Source: Pedobacter zeae
GTDB taxonomy: Bacteria > Bacteroidota > Bacteroidia > Sphingobacteriales > Sphingobacteriaceae
Direction of reading: 5' to 3'
NCBI RefSeq assembly: GCF_014196715.1
Contig: NZ_JACIEF010000003.1
Coordinates: 1-64,000, forward strand
Length of the DNA: 64,000 nucleotides
In this document: one piece after another, positions 26,648-35,057 of the stretch
Position numbering within the stretch: the stretch's first letter is position 1
How the letters are laid out: every line of letters starts with the position of its first letter
The notes under the pieces: model-generated
Databases searched by the model: none
What the model was told of the DNA's origin: nothing
What the model saw: only the letters and a program-made list of their open reading frames with translations
Program-made: the position numbers and the translations under genes

Positions 26648-27154
26648 CTAGCTCAAATAAACCCGGTCTTCTTCACCTTCCACATCCATCACCACATCTA
26701 CATGTTCCTTTAAAATGGTTGCCAGTTCAAGACCAACAAAATCGGTTGCGATAGGGAAAATTTTATGGCTGCGGTCTACCAATACTACCGTGCGGATTTT
26801 TTTATGCGGGGTGTTTAAGAAAACGCCCAAACCATAAGCCAAAGTTTTACCACTGTTGAGCACATCATCAACGATAATGATTACTTTATTTTTCCAGTGG
26901 CTTTCATCCAGATCGGTTGAGGCAACCAGTTTGCTGCTTTCTTTTTGCAGATCAATGCGCAGCAGGGTTAATTTAAAGCCAGAGATTTTTTTGAGTACCT
27001 TTTCTAATCTTAAGGCCAATTTATAGCCGCGGTCCCAGATACCGGCCAATACAATTTCTTTCTCATTCAGGTTGTCTTCCAAAATCTGATAAGCGATACG
27101 GTCTATTTTCTGCTGAATTTGTTTCTTGTTAAGAATAAGTAATTGCGATGCCAT
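26648..27154 (-). CDS. Phosphoribosyltransferase family protein (PyrR-like)
   Basis: 168 aa from the ATG at 27154 (MASQLLILNK); an upstream extension would add a poorly conserved 47-residue hydrophobic leader and is rejected. The PRPP-binding loop VIIIVDDVLNSGKTLAYG (about 88-105) is intact, and GIWDRGYKLA matches the PRT hood region. It resembles PyrR/uracil-phosphoribosyltransferase-like proteins. The base or regulatory target cannot be assigned. Upstream lies a 194-base region shared with the divergent GIN gene. Confidence 0.8.
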   Translation of the reverse strand: MASQLLILNKKQIQQKIDRIAYQILEDNLNEKEIVLAGIWDRGYKLALRLEKVLKKISGFKLTLLRIDLQKESSKLVASTDLDESHWKNKVIIIVDDVLNSGKTLAYGLGVFLNTPHKKIRTVVLVDRSHKIFPIATDFVGLELATILKEHVDVVMDVEGEEDRVYLS

Positions 27155-27348
27155 TTTATAAAAAGGATTGAATACAAAAAGAACGATTTTAAGGATGAAA
27201 TTCAAACTATTTGAAAAATAATTTCGATTGTTTGCAACGTTTCTACCGGAGATGCGTCTAATGGATAACCAAAACACAAAAATCATGAACATCATTCCGC
27301 AAACATTCGTGAAATGATAGCTTCAGAATCATTTAACGAAATACAATT

Positions 27349-28053
27349 ATGAAAAGCCTTATTAAATCGTCCGTTTTTTTATTTATAGTGGTAACCAGCT
27401 ACATGGCTAAAGCACAGGAAACAAAAAATTTCCCGGTAAAAAATTTTAGCAGTATAGGAGTAAGTAGCGGAATAGATTTATACCTCACACAGGGCAATAG
27501 TGAAACTGTGAGTATAAAATCAGATGCAGAAACCTTGAAAGATATTATTGTTGAGCAAAATGGTAATAATGTGAATATCAAATTCAAAGATGGCATCAAA
27601 TGGAGCAGCTTATTTAAAAACCGTGTAATTAAAGCATATGTAACTTTCAAAACATTAAATGCACTTGCTGCATCAGGCGGATCGGATGTTTTTACACAAA
27701 ACCAGATCAAAACCGATAAGCTTGCCATTCGTTCTTCTGGCGGTTCCGACTTAAAATTAACGGTAATCTGTAAGGATTTATCCATCCAATCGAGTGGTGG
27801 CAGTGACCTGAATTTAAAAGGTAAAGCAGAAAACATGACCATTCAATCAAGCGGCGGCAGTGATATCGATGCCTACGAACTGATTACTGAATATGCAAAA
27901 GTGCAGGCTTCTGGTGGTTCTGATGTAGATATATATGTAAATAAAGGCCTGGAGGCAGCTGCAAGTGGCGGTGGTGATGTGAGCTATAAAGGAAATGCAT
28001 CACTTAAAAAAACATCAAGCTCTAAGAGCGGAGATGTTAACCATGTAAATTAA
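27349..28053 (+). CDS. GIN/DUF2807 (putative auto-transporter adhesin head) protein
   Basis: 234 aa secreted protein with a signal peptide (YMAKAQ). The fold is a repetitive beta-solenoid: SGGSD occurs five times (about residues 106, 127, 145, 163 and 184) and SGGGD once, spaced about 18-21 residues apart. NFSSIGVSSGIDLYLTQG is the family's N-terminal signature. DUF2807 proteins are abundant in Bacteroidota, where they are thought to act at the cell surface or periplasm. A terminator follows at 28079-28104. Confidence 0.82.
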   Translation: MKSLIKSSVFLFIVVTSYMAKAQETKNFPVKNFSSIGVSSGIDLYLTQGNSETVSIKSDAETLKDIIVEQNGNNVNIKFKDGIKWSSLFKNRVIKAYVTFKTLNALAASGGSDVFTQNQIKTDKLAIRSSGGSDLKLTVICKDLSIQSSGGSDLNLKGKAENMTIQSSGGSDIDAYELITEYAKVQASGGSDVDIYVNKGLEAAASGGGDVSYKGNASLKKTSSSKSGDVNHVN

Positions 28054-28078
28054 AAGTTTAGTTTAGTTAATAATAGCT

Positions 28079-28104
28079 CGCCGTTTTGTGGATGCAAAAC
28101 GGCG
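28079..28104 (+). terminator. Intrinsic terminator after the GIN gene
   Basis: CGCCGTTTTG pairs with CAAAACGGCG (10-bp perfect stem, 6-base loop), followed by TTGTCTTT. Confidence 0.75.
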
Positions 28105-28202
28105 TTGTCTTTATAAAGGATTTTACCGATTCGGAATTATGCAGATGTAATTCCTTATACGAACAGGCTTCCTCCCAGAGCAGCAAACTTTAGAATAAAA
28201 AC

Positions 28203-28616
28203 CTACTTTCTGCCTTTTTTATAAGGATAGTAAATAAAATTTGCCCCTTCCGGAACAATTACGAACACACACATAAAATCTTCAGGTTTTTTATAAACCT
28301 TTAAAAATGGTTCTTTCTTCTCTTTGCTGATGATCCCTTTTTCTACAAATTCTTCGAAAGTAGAAGCCTGTATGGTCCATTCGGTGTTGAGTTCTTCTTT
28401 ATTTAAAATGAGTTCTCCAATATTTACTTCGTGCTGGTGTGCAATAAAAATCGGATAAGCCGAGATACCTTCAACCATGATTTCGATGGCAACTTCTTTA
28501 ATTGCATCTGCATAAAATTCCAGGTCTTTTTCTAAACTCACCAACGGACTCTCCCGTTTCTTCTGCGGTTCTCCGTCTTCTTCCGGTGTTGCGTGTAATA
28601 ATTCTTCTCTATCCAT
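28203..28616 (-). CDS. Conserved cytosolic protein of unknown function
   Basis: 137 aa, acidic N-terminus (MDREELLHATPEEDGEPQ), no signal peptide. The core has AYPIFIAHQHEVNIGELIL and ends VFVIVPEGANFIYYPYKKGRK. Uniform codon use and a plausible start support it as a real gene, and similar proteins seem common in Bacteroidota. I cannot name a domain. It follows rlmD by about 90 bases on the same strand and may be cotranscribed. Confidence 0.65.
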   Translation of the reverse strand: MDREELLHATPEEDGEPQKKRESPLVSLEKDLEFYADAIKEVAIEIMVEGISAYPIFIAHQHEVNIGELILNKEELNTEWTIQASTFEEFVEKGIISKEKKEPFLKVYKKPEDFMCVFVIVPEGANFIYYPYKKGRK

Positions 28617-28667
28617 TTTTTTATTATTGAAAGGTTTAAATGATGAAACGTTCTAAAATTCCATCAT

Positions 28668-28712
28668 ACATCTTCCATTTTACAGCTTACTTCCATTTTA
28701 CATCTTACGCCT
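28668..28712. repeat. CATCTTCCATTTTACA short-period tract
   Basis: Degenerate copies of TTCCATTTTACATCTTA repeat between the unknown gene and the rlmD stop, running to about the last codons of rlmD. A similar stretch occurs at about 26610-26640. Confidence 0.5.
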
Positions 28713-30138
28713 TCAACCTTAAAAGCACTACATTCTCCACATGTTGTGTGTGTGGGAACATATCTACCGGTTTAATGCGCACCACATCGTATTTGTCTTT
28801 TAAAAGTTCTAAATCGCGCGCCTGTGTTGCCGCGTTACAACTTACATATACAATTTTTTCCGATTCCATTTCCAGCAACCGCTGCACCACATCAGCATGC
28901 ATCCCCGCACGTGGCGGATCGGTAATCACCACATCCGGTTTGCCATGTGCCAATATAAATTCAGAAGTCAGGATATCCTTCATATCGCCCGCATAGAAAA
29001 CTGTGTTATCAATTCCATTCAATTCAGAATTAAACTTGGCATCTTCGATTGCCGTTGGTACATATTCTACTCCAACTACCTGTTTAACTTCTTTTGCAAT
29101 AAAATTGGCAATGGTTCCGGCCCCTGTGTAAAGATCGTACACCAGCTCATCGCCTTTGAAGCCAGCAAAATCACGGGTAATTTTATAAAGTTCTAATGCC
29201 TGCTCTGAATTGGTCTGATAGAAAGATTTTACGCCGATTTTGAAACGGATGACATCCCCGCCTGTTAGTCCGGCAGGCATTTCTTCGAAAATATGATCGC
29301 GACCTGCAAATACCACCACATCCTGATCGAAAATCGTATCGTTTTTCTTTCGGTTAATGATGTATAGCAGCGAAGTAATCTGTGGGAATTCATTTTGGAT
29401 AAAACTCATTAAGCCATCAACCTGCGCCTGTTCAGGATAAGCAAATACCACCGCCACCATTACTTCGCCTGTAGTTGAAGTACGGATAATGAGGTTACGC
29501 AAAACCCCTTCATGGTTACGGAGATCGTAAAACGACAGTCCGTTCTCCAATGCATATTTACGTACTGCATTCCGGATCGAATTGGAAGGTTCATCCTGGA
29601 GGTAACAATGTTCGATATCCAAAATTTTATCGAAACGCAAGGGCACGTGAAAACCCAGAGCATTCATATCAAAGTTTTCATCGCGTTCTACATCGGTTTT
29701 TTCCAGCCAACGCTTGTTTGAGAATGTGAATTCGAGTTTATTACGGTAATAACGGTTCTTGGCAGATCCCAGAATAGGCTCTGCGTTTGATACATCTATT
29801 TTTCCAAGGCGCTGTAAAGCGGCCTCAACATTTTTCTGTTTAAATTTAAGTTGGGAATCGTAGCCCATATGCTGCCATTTGCAACCGCCACAGGTGCCGA
29901 AATGAGGACAAAAAGGCTCGGTACGTAAATCTGATTTTTCGTGCAATTGCTCAATGATGGCTTCAGCAAAATTCTTTTTCTTCTTGGTCAAACGCACATC
30001 TGCCACATCGCCTGGAACAGCTTTGTCAACAAAAATGACCAACTCGTCGGCCTTGCCAACACCTTTCCCTTCTTCAGCGATATCAATTATATGTACGTTT
30101 GGAACTATGGTTACCGTACCGGGTTTTCTCTTACTCAT
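28705..30138 (-). CDS. rlmD: 23S rRNA (uracil-C5)-methyltransferase RlmD-type
   Basis: 477 aa. An N-terminal TRAM domain (about 10-65) is followed by Fe-S ligand cysteines in CPHFGTCGGCKW (Cys77, Cys83, Cys86) plus a later Cys (EHCYLQDE). The SAM-binding motif YDLYTGAGTIANF, TDPPRAGMH and the catalytic Cys in VSCNAATQARDL follow. Family members methylate U1939 or U747 of 23S rRNA; RlmD and RlmCD specificities cannot be told apart here. An exact -7 element (30146-30153) lies just upstream. Confidence 0.9.
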   Translation of the reverse strand: MSKRKPGTVTIVPNVHIIDIAEEGKGVGKADELVIFVDKAVPGDVADVRLTKKKKNFAEAIIEQLHEKSDLRTEPFCPHFGTCGGCKWQHMGYDSQLKFKQKNVEAALQRLGKIDVSNAEPILGSAKNRYYRNKLEFTFSNKRWLEKTDVERDENFDMNALGFHVPLRFDKILDIEHCYLQDEPSNSIRNAVRKYALENGLSFYDLRNHEGVLRNLIIRTSTTGEVMVAVVFAYPEQAQVDGLMSFIQNEFPQITSLLYIINRKKNDTIFDQDVVVFAGRDHIFEEMPAGLTGGDVIRFKIGVKSFYQTNSEQALELYKITRDFAGFKGDELVYDLYTGAGTIANFIAKEVKQVVGVEYVPTAIEDAKFNSELNGIDNTVFYAGDMKDILTSEFILAHGKPDVVITDPPRAGMHADVVQRLLEMESEKIVYVSCNAATQARDLELLKDKYDVVRIKPVDMFPHTQHVENVVLLRLKA

Positions 30139-30145
30139 TATTCTG

Positions 30146-30153
30146 CAAATATA
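30146..30153 (-). promoter_or_regulatory. -7 element TATATTTG for rlmD
   Basis: Exact TAnnTTTG on the minus strand, 8-15 bases before the start codon at 30138. The transcript would be nearly leaderless. Confidence 0.5.
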
Positions 30154-30167
30154 GAAAAAAGAGGATA

Positions 30168-30195
30168 AAGGTTGAGGGTAGAAGGTTGAGGGTTT
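30168..30195. repeat. AAGGTTGAGGGTAG short-period repeat
   Basis: Two near-identical 14-base units in tandem. The same unit, in the opposite orientation and more diverged, occurs at 56500-56535. Confidence 0.55.
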
Positions 30196-30270
30196 AAATT
30201 AAGAAAGATTGGGCAATATTTTTCCGCTCAGCTAATAACAACTGATTTAGCATATCTTTGATGTTAAAAA

Positions 30271-30381
30271 TTATTTTCCAAAAAATTTAAATGCAGCTCC
30301 CCAAAAGCCATCCAGCCAGTTAAATTTTAAGTCAAATTTTTCATCAACCTGTACAGAAAACTCTAGTATTTCTTTGCTCAT
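30271..30381 (-). CDS. Possible 36-aa peptide, no recognised family
   Basis: A clean 36-codon reading frame with ATG and TAA. The N-terminal half is acidic (MSKEILEFSVQVDEKFDL) and the C-terminal half is aromatic and cationic (NWLDGFWGAAFKFFGK), a composition seen in membrane-active peptides. Upstream on the same strand TTTG is followed, after 21 bases, by AAATTTTG, one mismatch from the -7 consensus, with a leader of about 30 bases. No export signal or adjacent maturation gene is seen. It lies alone in a 458-base gap between rlmD and the divergent DoxX gene. It could also be chance. Confidence 0.4.
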   Translation of the reverse strand: MSKEILEFSVQVDEKFDLKFNWLDGFWGAAFKFFGK

Positions 30382-30585
30382 GATCAAAAACCTATCTATT
30401 TAAACAATAATACAAAATTTATACCGAAAACCACAATGGTACAAATTAATTTTATGTTAATTTTAAGATATACCTGTAAGTAACTTTATCGCAGTTAATT
30501 TAATTTCTGTTCCTGCTGATTTTCAAATCTTTATTTGATAACTCCATATAAAATCCGTAACTTAATGTATCATTCACATAAAAAT

Positions 30586-30590
30586 GGAGG
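30586..30590 (+). promoter_or_regulatory. Shine-Dalgarno GGAGG before the DoxX gene
   Basis: GGAGG lies 6 bases before the ATG at 30597. Most genes in this window lack such a site, so it is notable and supports this start. Confidence 0.6.
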
Positions 30591-30596
30591 TTCATT

Positions 30597-31055
30597 ATGA
30601 ACGTTATCCGTAAAATTGAACATTGGGGAGATGTTCATCACTCGAAATGGCTGGATTATCTGCGCATTATGCTCGGCCTGATCATTTTTGGAAAAGGTGT
30701 TTCTTTCATTAGCGACACATCCGTACTTCAGAATATGATTACACAGAACAACGTATTTGGTTTTTCAGGTGTACTGATCAGTGTAGCCATCCACGTTGTT
30801 GCCTTTGCACACCTGGTTGGCGGCATTTTGATTACACTGGGCCTGGTTACGCGCTTTGCAGTGGTTATCCAAATCCCTATCTTACTGTTTGCCGTGTTTT
30901 TCATTAACCTTACCCCAGGGTTCTCTACCCCCAATTCGGAACTCTGGCTTTCGGTGCTGGTGCTGTTCCTGCTCATTATGTTTTGGGTGGTTGGCTCTGG
31001 TCCGTTATCGGTTGATGAAGGATTAAAACATAAAACGGGAAAGCGTTACGCATAA
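30597..31055 (+). CDS. DoxX family membrane protein
   Basis: 152 aa with four transmembrane helices. LRIMLGLIIFGKGVSFI near the start and HLVGGILITLGLVTRFAV in the middle match the DoxX/SURF4-like pattern. The cytoplasmic tail is LSVDEGLKHKTGKRYA. DoxX proteins are linked to redox and thiol stress or terminal oxidase support, but this member's role is unknown. It precedes the M28 peptidase gene by 38 bases and may be cotranscribed. Confidence 0.82.
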   Translation: MNVIRKIEHWGDVHHSKWLDYLRIMLGLIIFGKGVSFISDTSVLQNMITQNNVFGFSGVLISVAIHVVAFAHLVGGILITLGLVTRFAVVIQIPILLFAVFFINLTPGFSTPNSELWLSVLVLFLLIMFWVVGSGPLSVDEGLKHKTGKRYA

Positions 31056-31093
31056 GTAAGCTGAAATATTCTTAGTATCTTTCGCTTTTATAG

Positions 31094-32815
31094 ATGATCA
31101 TGAAAACGAAGATACTTTTTCTACTGCTTTTTGCGGGAGTGGCATGTTACGCACAAAACCCAACAGATGGATATTTTAAACTCACCAGGGCAGGCTTTCA
31201 GGAAAAAAACGCATACGAAACCACCGCTTTTGTAGAAAAATATTTCCGCGTACCCGGCAATACCGGTTTTAATGCCAGCATTCATTATGTAGAAAACATC
31301 CTTAAAAAAGCGGGCTTTGTACAGCAGAAGCAAAATGAAGCCGAAGCTCCTTTAACTTATCGCATCGAAAAAAGGGCGATGAAAAATAATACCTGGGAGC
31401 CCGTTGATGCCAGTATTGCTATTGTAGGCGAAACACAGCCGTTTATTTCTTACCAAACCAACCGCAACATGATTCCGATCAATTGCGGCTCAACCCCTGC
31501 TGGTGGCGTTACGGCCAATGTGGTTTACCTCGAAAAAATAATTCCGGCAGAAATAGAGAAAATGGATCTAAAAGGAAAAATCCTGTTTTCAGAAAATAAT
31601 CCATCACGTTTACTTCAAATTGCAGCCAAAGCCGGTGCCATTGGTGTTTTAGGCTATTCCATGCCAAAATATACCCAACCAGAGATTCATCAAACTTCTA
31701 TCCAGTTTGGCAGCATGAAAGCGAACAGTGACGTATGGACGCTGCTCTTATCTTATGCAGCTAAAGAAAAACTAAAAGCTGCTTGTTTAAAGGGTGAAAC
31801 GAAACTGAAGGTAAATATCCAGACTAAAATTTATCCCTCAGAAGAATTAACCATTATCGCCAATGTCAGGGGCAGCATAAATCCTGCTGAACGTTTCGTA
31901 TTTAGTGCTCATGTACAGGAGCCAGGGGCAAATGATAATGCGAGCGGTGTAGGTACGCTGGCAGAAATGGCGAGGCTCACAGCCGAATTATACCAGGTTA
32001 AAAAAATCAATCCCAAGCGCAGTCTCACATTTTTGTGGGGCGATGAAATTGTATCAACGAGAAGATACATTATGGAGGATACTACACGTGCCAAAGGCAT
32101 TTTATGGGGCATGAGCCTGGATATGGTTGGCGAAGACACCAAAAAAACAGGCGGTTCTTTCCTGATCGAAAAGATGCCTGATCCGTCTGCCATCTGGACG
32201 AGGGGAACAGATAAACATACCGAATGGGGTGCCGGGGATGTTGGCGAAAAAGACCTTTTCCCACATTATTTTAACGATTTTATTTTTGACATCTGCAAAA
32301 CGCAGGGAAAATTTGCCAACTGGACGGTTAACTATAATCCTTTTGAAGGCGGCAGCGATCATACCCCTTTTTTACAGCATAAAATTCCGGGCTTATTGAT
32401 GTGGCATTTCACGGATGTGTTTTACCATACAGATAACGACCGGATCGATAAAGTTTCGCCAACGGAAATGAGAAATGTAGGGATAAGTGCCTTAACTGCA
32501 GCTTATACATTGATTTCTGCAGATGAAAACACGGCTATAGCTACTGTTTCTCAAGTTAAAGCAGATGCCTTGACACGCTTAAAAACCGAATTTGAGCTTA
32601 GCAAAAAAGCAATTGCTGGGGGAAAAGCAGCAAATAACGAAAAACATATTATCGAGGTTTGGTGTAAATGGTATGTTGATGCATTGGCAACCATCGGTAA
32701 AATGCCTGTAAAAGCAGAAACCACAAAAGTAGGTTCGGCCATTAAATTTGCGACCAACGAGATCGAAAAGCAAACTGAGGTATATTTAGGGGAATTGAAA
32801 CAGGTTAATGACTAA
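31094..32815 (+). CDS. Secreted M28 family metallopeptidase
   Basis: 573 aa with a signal peptide (GVACYAQ); ATG at 31094 or 31100. A PA-domain-like insert (about 120-230) precedes the M28 core: SAHVQEPGANDNASG (His and Asp ligands), LWGDEI (Glu), SLDMVGED (Asp) and GGSDHTPF (His). The usual HxD next to the first ligand is HVQ here, so the catalytic-base partner may be altered. A C-terminal helical region follows. It probably hydrolyses peptides in the periplasm. It overlaps crtD by 8 bases, an unexpected pairing with a pigment gene. Confidence 0.85.
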   Translation: MIMKTKILFLLLFAGVACYAQNPTDGYFKLTRAGFQEKNAYETTAFVEKYFRVPGNTGFNASIHYVENILKKAGFVQQKQNEAEAPLTYRIEKRAMKNNTWEPVDASIAIVGETQPFISYQTNRNMIPINCGSTPAGGVTANVVYLEKIIPAEIEKMDLKGKILFSENNPSRLLQIAAKAGAIGVLGYSMPKYTQPEIHQTSIQFGSMKANSDVWTLLLSYAAKEKLKAACLKGETKLKVNIQTKIYPSEELTIIANVRGSINPAERFVFSAHVQEPGANDNASGVGTLAEMARLTAELYQVKKINPKRSLTFLWGDEIVSTRRYIMEDTTRAKGILWGMSLDMVGEDTKKTGGSFLIEKMPDPSAIWTRGTDKHTEWGAGDVGEKDLFPHYFNDFIFDICKTQGKFANWTVNYNPFEGGSDHTPFLQHKIPGLLMWHFTDVFYHTDNDRIDKVSPTEMRNVGISALTAAYTLISADENTAIATVSQVKADALTRLKTEFELSKKAIAGGKAANNEKHIIEVWCKWYVDALATIGKMPVKAETTKVGSAIKFATNEIEKQTEVYLGELKQVND

Positions 32816-34295
32816 ACCAAAAGCCATAGTTATTGGTGCCGGAATTGCCGGAATTGCATCTGCCATTCGTCTGTCTATAAAAGGTTATGATGTTGATGTT
32901 TTTGAAGCCGGCTCAAAAGCCGGGGGCAAGCTAGGGGAAATAAAAATGAATGGTTTCAGGTTCGATGCCGGGCCCAGTCTTTTTACCATGCCCCATTATG
33001 TGGATGAACTTTTTAAACTGGCGGGTAAAAATCCCGGAGATTATTTTAAATACACGAAGCTAAAAGAAGTTTGCCGTTACTTTTACGAAGATGGCTTAAG
33101 GTTAAATGCCACCTCTGATCTTGATCGATTTGCAAAAGAAATAGAGGAAAAAACCCATTCAACTGCAGCAGAAGTCTATCGTTATTTAAAAAAAAGTAAA
33201 ACAATTTATGAGGTTACACATCGCGTTTTTTTAGAAAGGAGTTTACACAAACTTAAAAGCTACCTGCATTGGGATACTTTAAGATCGATATTCCGTTTTG
33301 GCCAGATAGATGCCTTTAGAACGCAGGCTAGGGCAAACCAATCCTTTTTTAAAGACAAGCGGATAACCCAACTTTTTAACCGTTATGCCACTTATAATGG
33401 CTCAGATCCCTATCAGGCACCAGCTACGTTAAATGTAATTCCACATTTTGAATATCATTTTGGCGCTTTTATTCCCGAAAACGGAATGTATGGCATTGTT
33501 CAGGCTTTATTAAAATTGGCTGAAGAGCTGGGCATCAGGTTTAATTACAACCAAAAAGTTGAAGAAATTTTATATAACAAGGAAGGCAAACCTAAAGTAA
33601 AAGGGGTAAAAGTTAACGATAGAAGCTATCAAGCAGATGTGGTGGTCTCTAACCTTGATATCTGGTTCACTTATAAAAATCTACTTACAGGCATAGCTGA
33701 ACCGAAAAAATTATTAACCCAGGAACGCAGCAGTTCTGCTATGATCTTCTACTGGGGGATGGATGGCCATTACAGCGACTTAGGCCTGCATAATATTTTC
33801 TTTGCCGAAGATTATCAAAAGGAATTTAATGCCATCTGGAAGGATAAAACCATTAGCAGCGATCCTACCATTTATATCAATATTACTTCCAAGCAGCTAA
33901 GAACTGATGCACCGGCAGGCAGTGAAAACTGGTTTGTAATGATCAATGTACCCGCAAACAGTGGTCAAAACTGGGATCAGCTGATTAAGGAAGCAAGAGC
34001 AAATATGATCAAAAAAATCAGCCGGATGCTGAACAGGAATATTGAAAAAGATATCATTTGCGAACAGGTGCTTGATCCCCGGAGTATTGAAAGCAAAACC
34101 GGATCCTATCAGGGCTCCTTGTATGGCAACAGCTCCAATAATCAGTTTTCTGCCTTTTTAAGGCATGCTAATTTCAGCTCAAAAATTAAAAACCTGTATT
34201 TCTGCGGGGGCAGCGTACATCCGGGTGGTGGCATCCCCCTGGCACTATTGTCGGCTAAAATTATCGATGATGATATCAGTTCAGTGGTTCATTAG
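32808..34295 (+). CDS. CrtD-type hydroxycarotenoid 3,4-desaturase (CrtI family)
   Basis: 495 aa flavoprotein. The FAD motif VIGAGIAGIASAIRL (about 8-22), FRFDAGPSLFTMP (about 50-62) and the C-terminal FCGGSVHPGGGIPLALLSAK are those of CrtI-type desaturases. The FDAGPSLFTMPHYVDELF version resembles CrtD of Bacteroidota. CrtD introduces the 3',4' double bond next to a 1'-hydroxylated psi end, so it acts after CruF encoded at 24.1-24.7 kb. Phytoene desaturase is the main alternative. The stop codon falls inside a repeat tract. Confidence 0.83.
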   Translation: MTKPKAIVIGAGIAGIASAIRLSIKGYDVDVFEAGSKAGGKLGEIKMNGFRFDAGPSLFTMPHYVDELFKLAGKNPGDYFKYTKLKEVCRYFYEDGLRLNATSDLDRFAKEIEEKTHSTAAEVYRYLKKSKTIYEVTHRVFLERSLHKLKSYLHWDTLRSIFRFGQIDAFRTQARANQSFFKDKRITQLFNRYATYNGSDPYQAPATLNVIPHFEYHFGAFIPENGMYGIVQALLKLAEELGIRFNYNQKVEEILYNKEGKPKVKGVKVNDRSYQADVVVSNLDIWFTYKNLLTGIAEPKKLLTQERSSSAMIFYWGMDGHYSDLGLHNIFFAEDYQKEFNAIWKDKTISSDPTIYINITSKQLRTDAPAGSENWFVMINVPANSGQNWDQLIKEARANMIKKISRMLNRNIEKDIICEQVLDPRSIESKTGSYQGSLYGNSSNNQFSAFLRHANFSSKIKNLYFCGGSVHPGGGIPLALLSAKIIDDDISSVVH

Positions 34296-34425
34296 GTATT
34301 GGTTCATTGGTCAATAGTTTAATGGTTAATAGTTTAATGGTTAATAGCCTATAGTTCAGTAGGCATTGGTTCATTAGTCAATAGTTTAATGGTTCATGGT
34401 TGATAGACTTAAAACAATCGCTAAA
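34279..34425. repeat. GGTTCATTGGTCAATAGTTTAATGG degenerate tract
   Basis: Tandem diverged units of about 14 bases (GGTTCATTGGTCAAT, AGTTTAATGGTTAAT) begin within the last codons of crtD (coding for SVVH and the stop) and continue about 130 bases. Confidence 0.7.
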
Positions 34426-34496
34426 ACTCAATTCCCTTAACTTCTTAATGGTGATAGTTTAATTGGTAAATTAACTCCAAACTTAACGATTACCAT

Positions 34497-34545
34497 CGAC
34501 TACAGACTGAAGACTCCAGACTAAGGACTGCAGACTAACGACTTT
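34497..34545. repeat. Seven tandem NGACTNN heptamers at the 3' end of aroK
   Basis: CGACTAC, AGACTGA, AGACTCC, AGACTAA, GGACTGC, AGACTAA and CGACTTT run without gaps at exact 7-base period. The last units contain the aroK stop codon and final codons (KSR). Confidence 0.7.
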
Positions 34546-35038
34546 TCTTAATAGCCTCCTCCAGCTTTTCCCCATCAAGATCAAATGCATCTACAATGAT
34601 TTTTGCCTGGGTATAAAAAGGATCGCGCTCCTGAAGTTTTTCTTTAATGAAGACCAAAAGCTGCTCGTCATCCAGATCTTTAATCAACGGACGCTTTTGG
34701 CGGTTATGTAAACGTGAAACCAAAGCTGCGGGTTCCATTTGCAGGTATACTGTTTCTCCATGCGCATTCATCCATTCCATATTATCAAAGAAACAAGGCA
34801 ATCCACCTCCTGTAGCCACCACACAGGTTTCGGGGTAATCGTATGTTTTAAGCATTTTGCTTTCATAATCCCTGAAACCACTTTCTCCGAATTCTGCAAA
34901 ATATTCGGCAATGCTTTTGCCGGTTTTTGAAACAATTTCGGCATCGAGATCTATCACCGGGCAATCTAAACGGTGAGCCAGCTGTTTTGCTTTGGTGCTT
35001 TTGCCGCAGCCCATATATCCAATAAGGAAAATTTTCAT
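34535..35038 (-). CDS. aroK: Shikimate kinase
   Basis: 167 aa. P-loop GYMGCGKST (7-15), the shikimate-binding DLDAEI (about 32-37), the Arg in FRDYESKML, and GGGLPC (about 78-83) all fit AroK/AroL. It phosphorylates shikimate in aromatic amino acid synthesis. It follows a DinB gene by 19 bases in a minus-strand run. Its last codons lie in a heptamer array, so the extreme C-terminus (KKSR) may be variable. Confidence 0.93.
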   Translation of the reverse strand: MKIFLIGYMGCGKSTKAKQLAHRLDCPVIDLDAEIVSKTGKSIAEYFAEFGESGFRDYESKMLKTYDYPETCVVATGGGLPCFFDNMEWMNAHGETVYLQMEPAALVSRLHNRQKRPLIKDLDDEQLLVFIKEKLQERDPFYTQAKIIVDAFDLDGEKLEEAIKKSR

Positions 35039-35057
35039 CTGAAGTTCTATGGCCGAC

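Noticed and set aside
27155..27295. 47-residue N-terminal extension of the phosphoribosyltransferase
   Set aside because: The extra residues are hydrophobic and unlike the family; MASQLLILNK is the natural start.
34279..34545. Possible CRISPR array
   Set aside because: Units are 7-14 bases, degenerate and without constant repeats and unique spacers; no cas genes are present.
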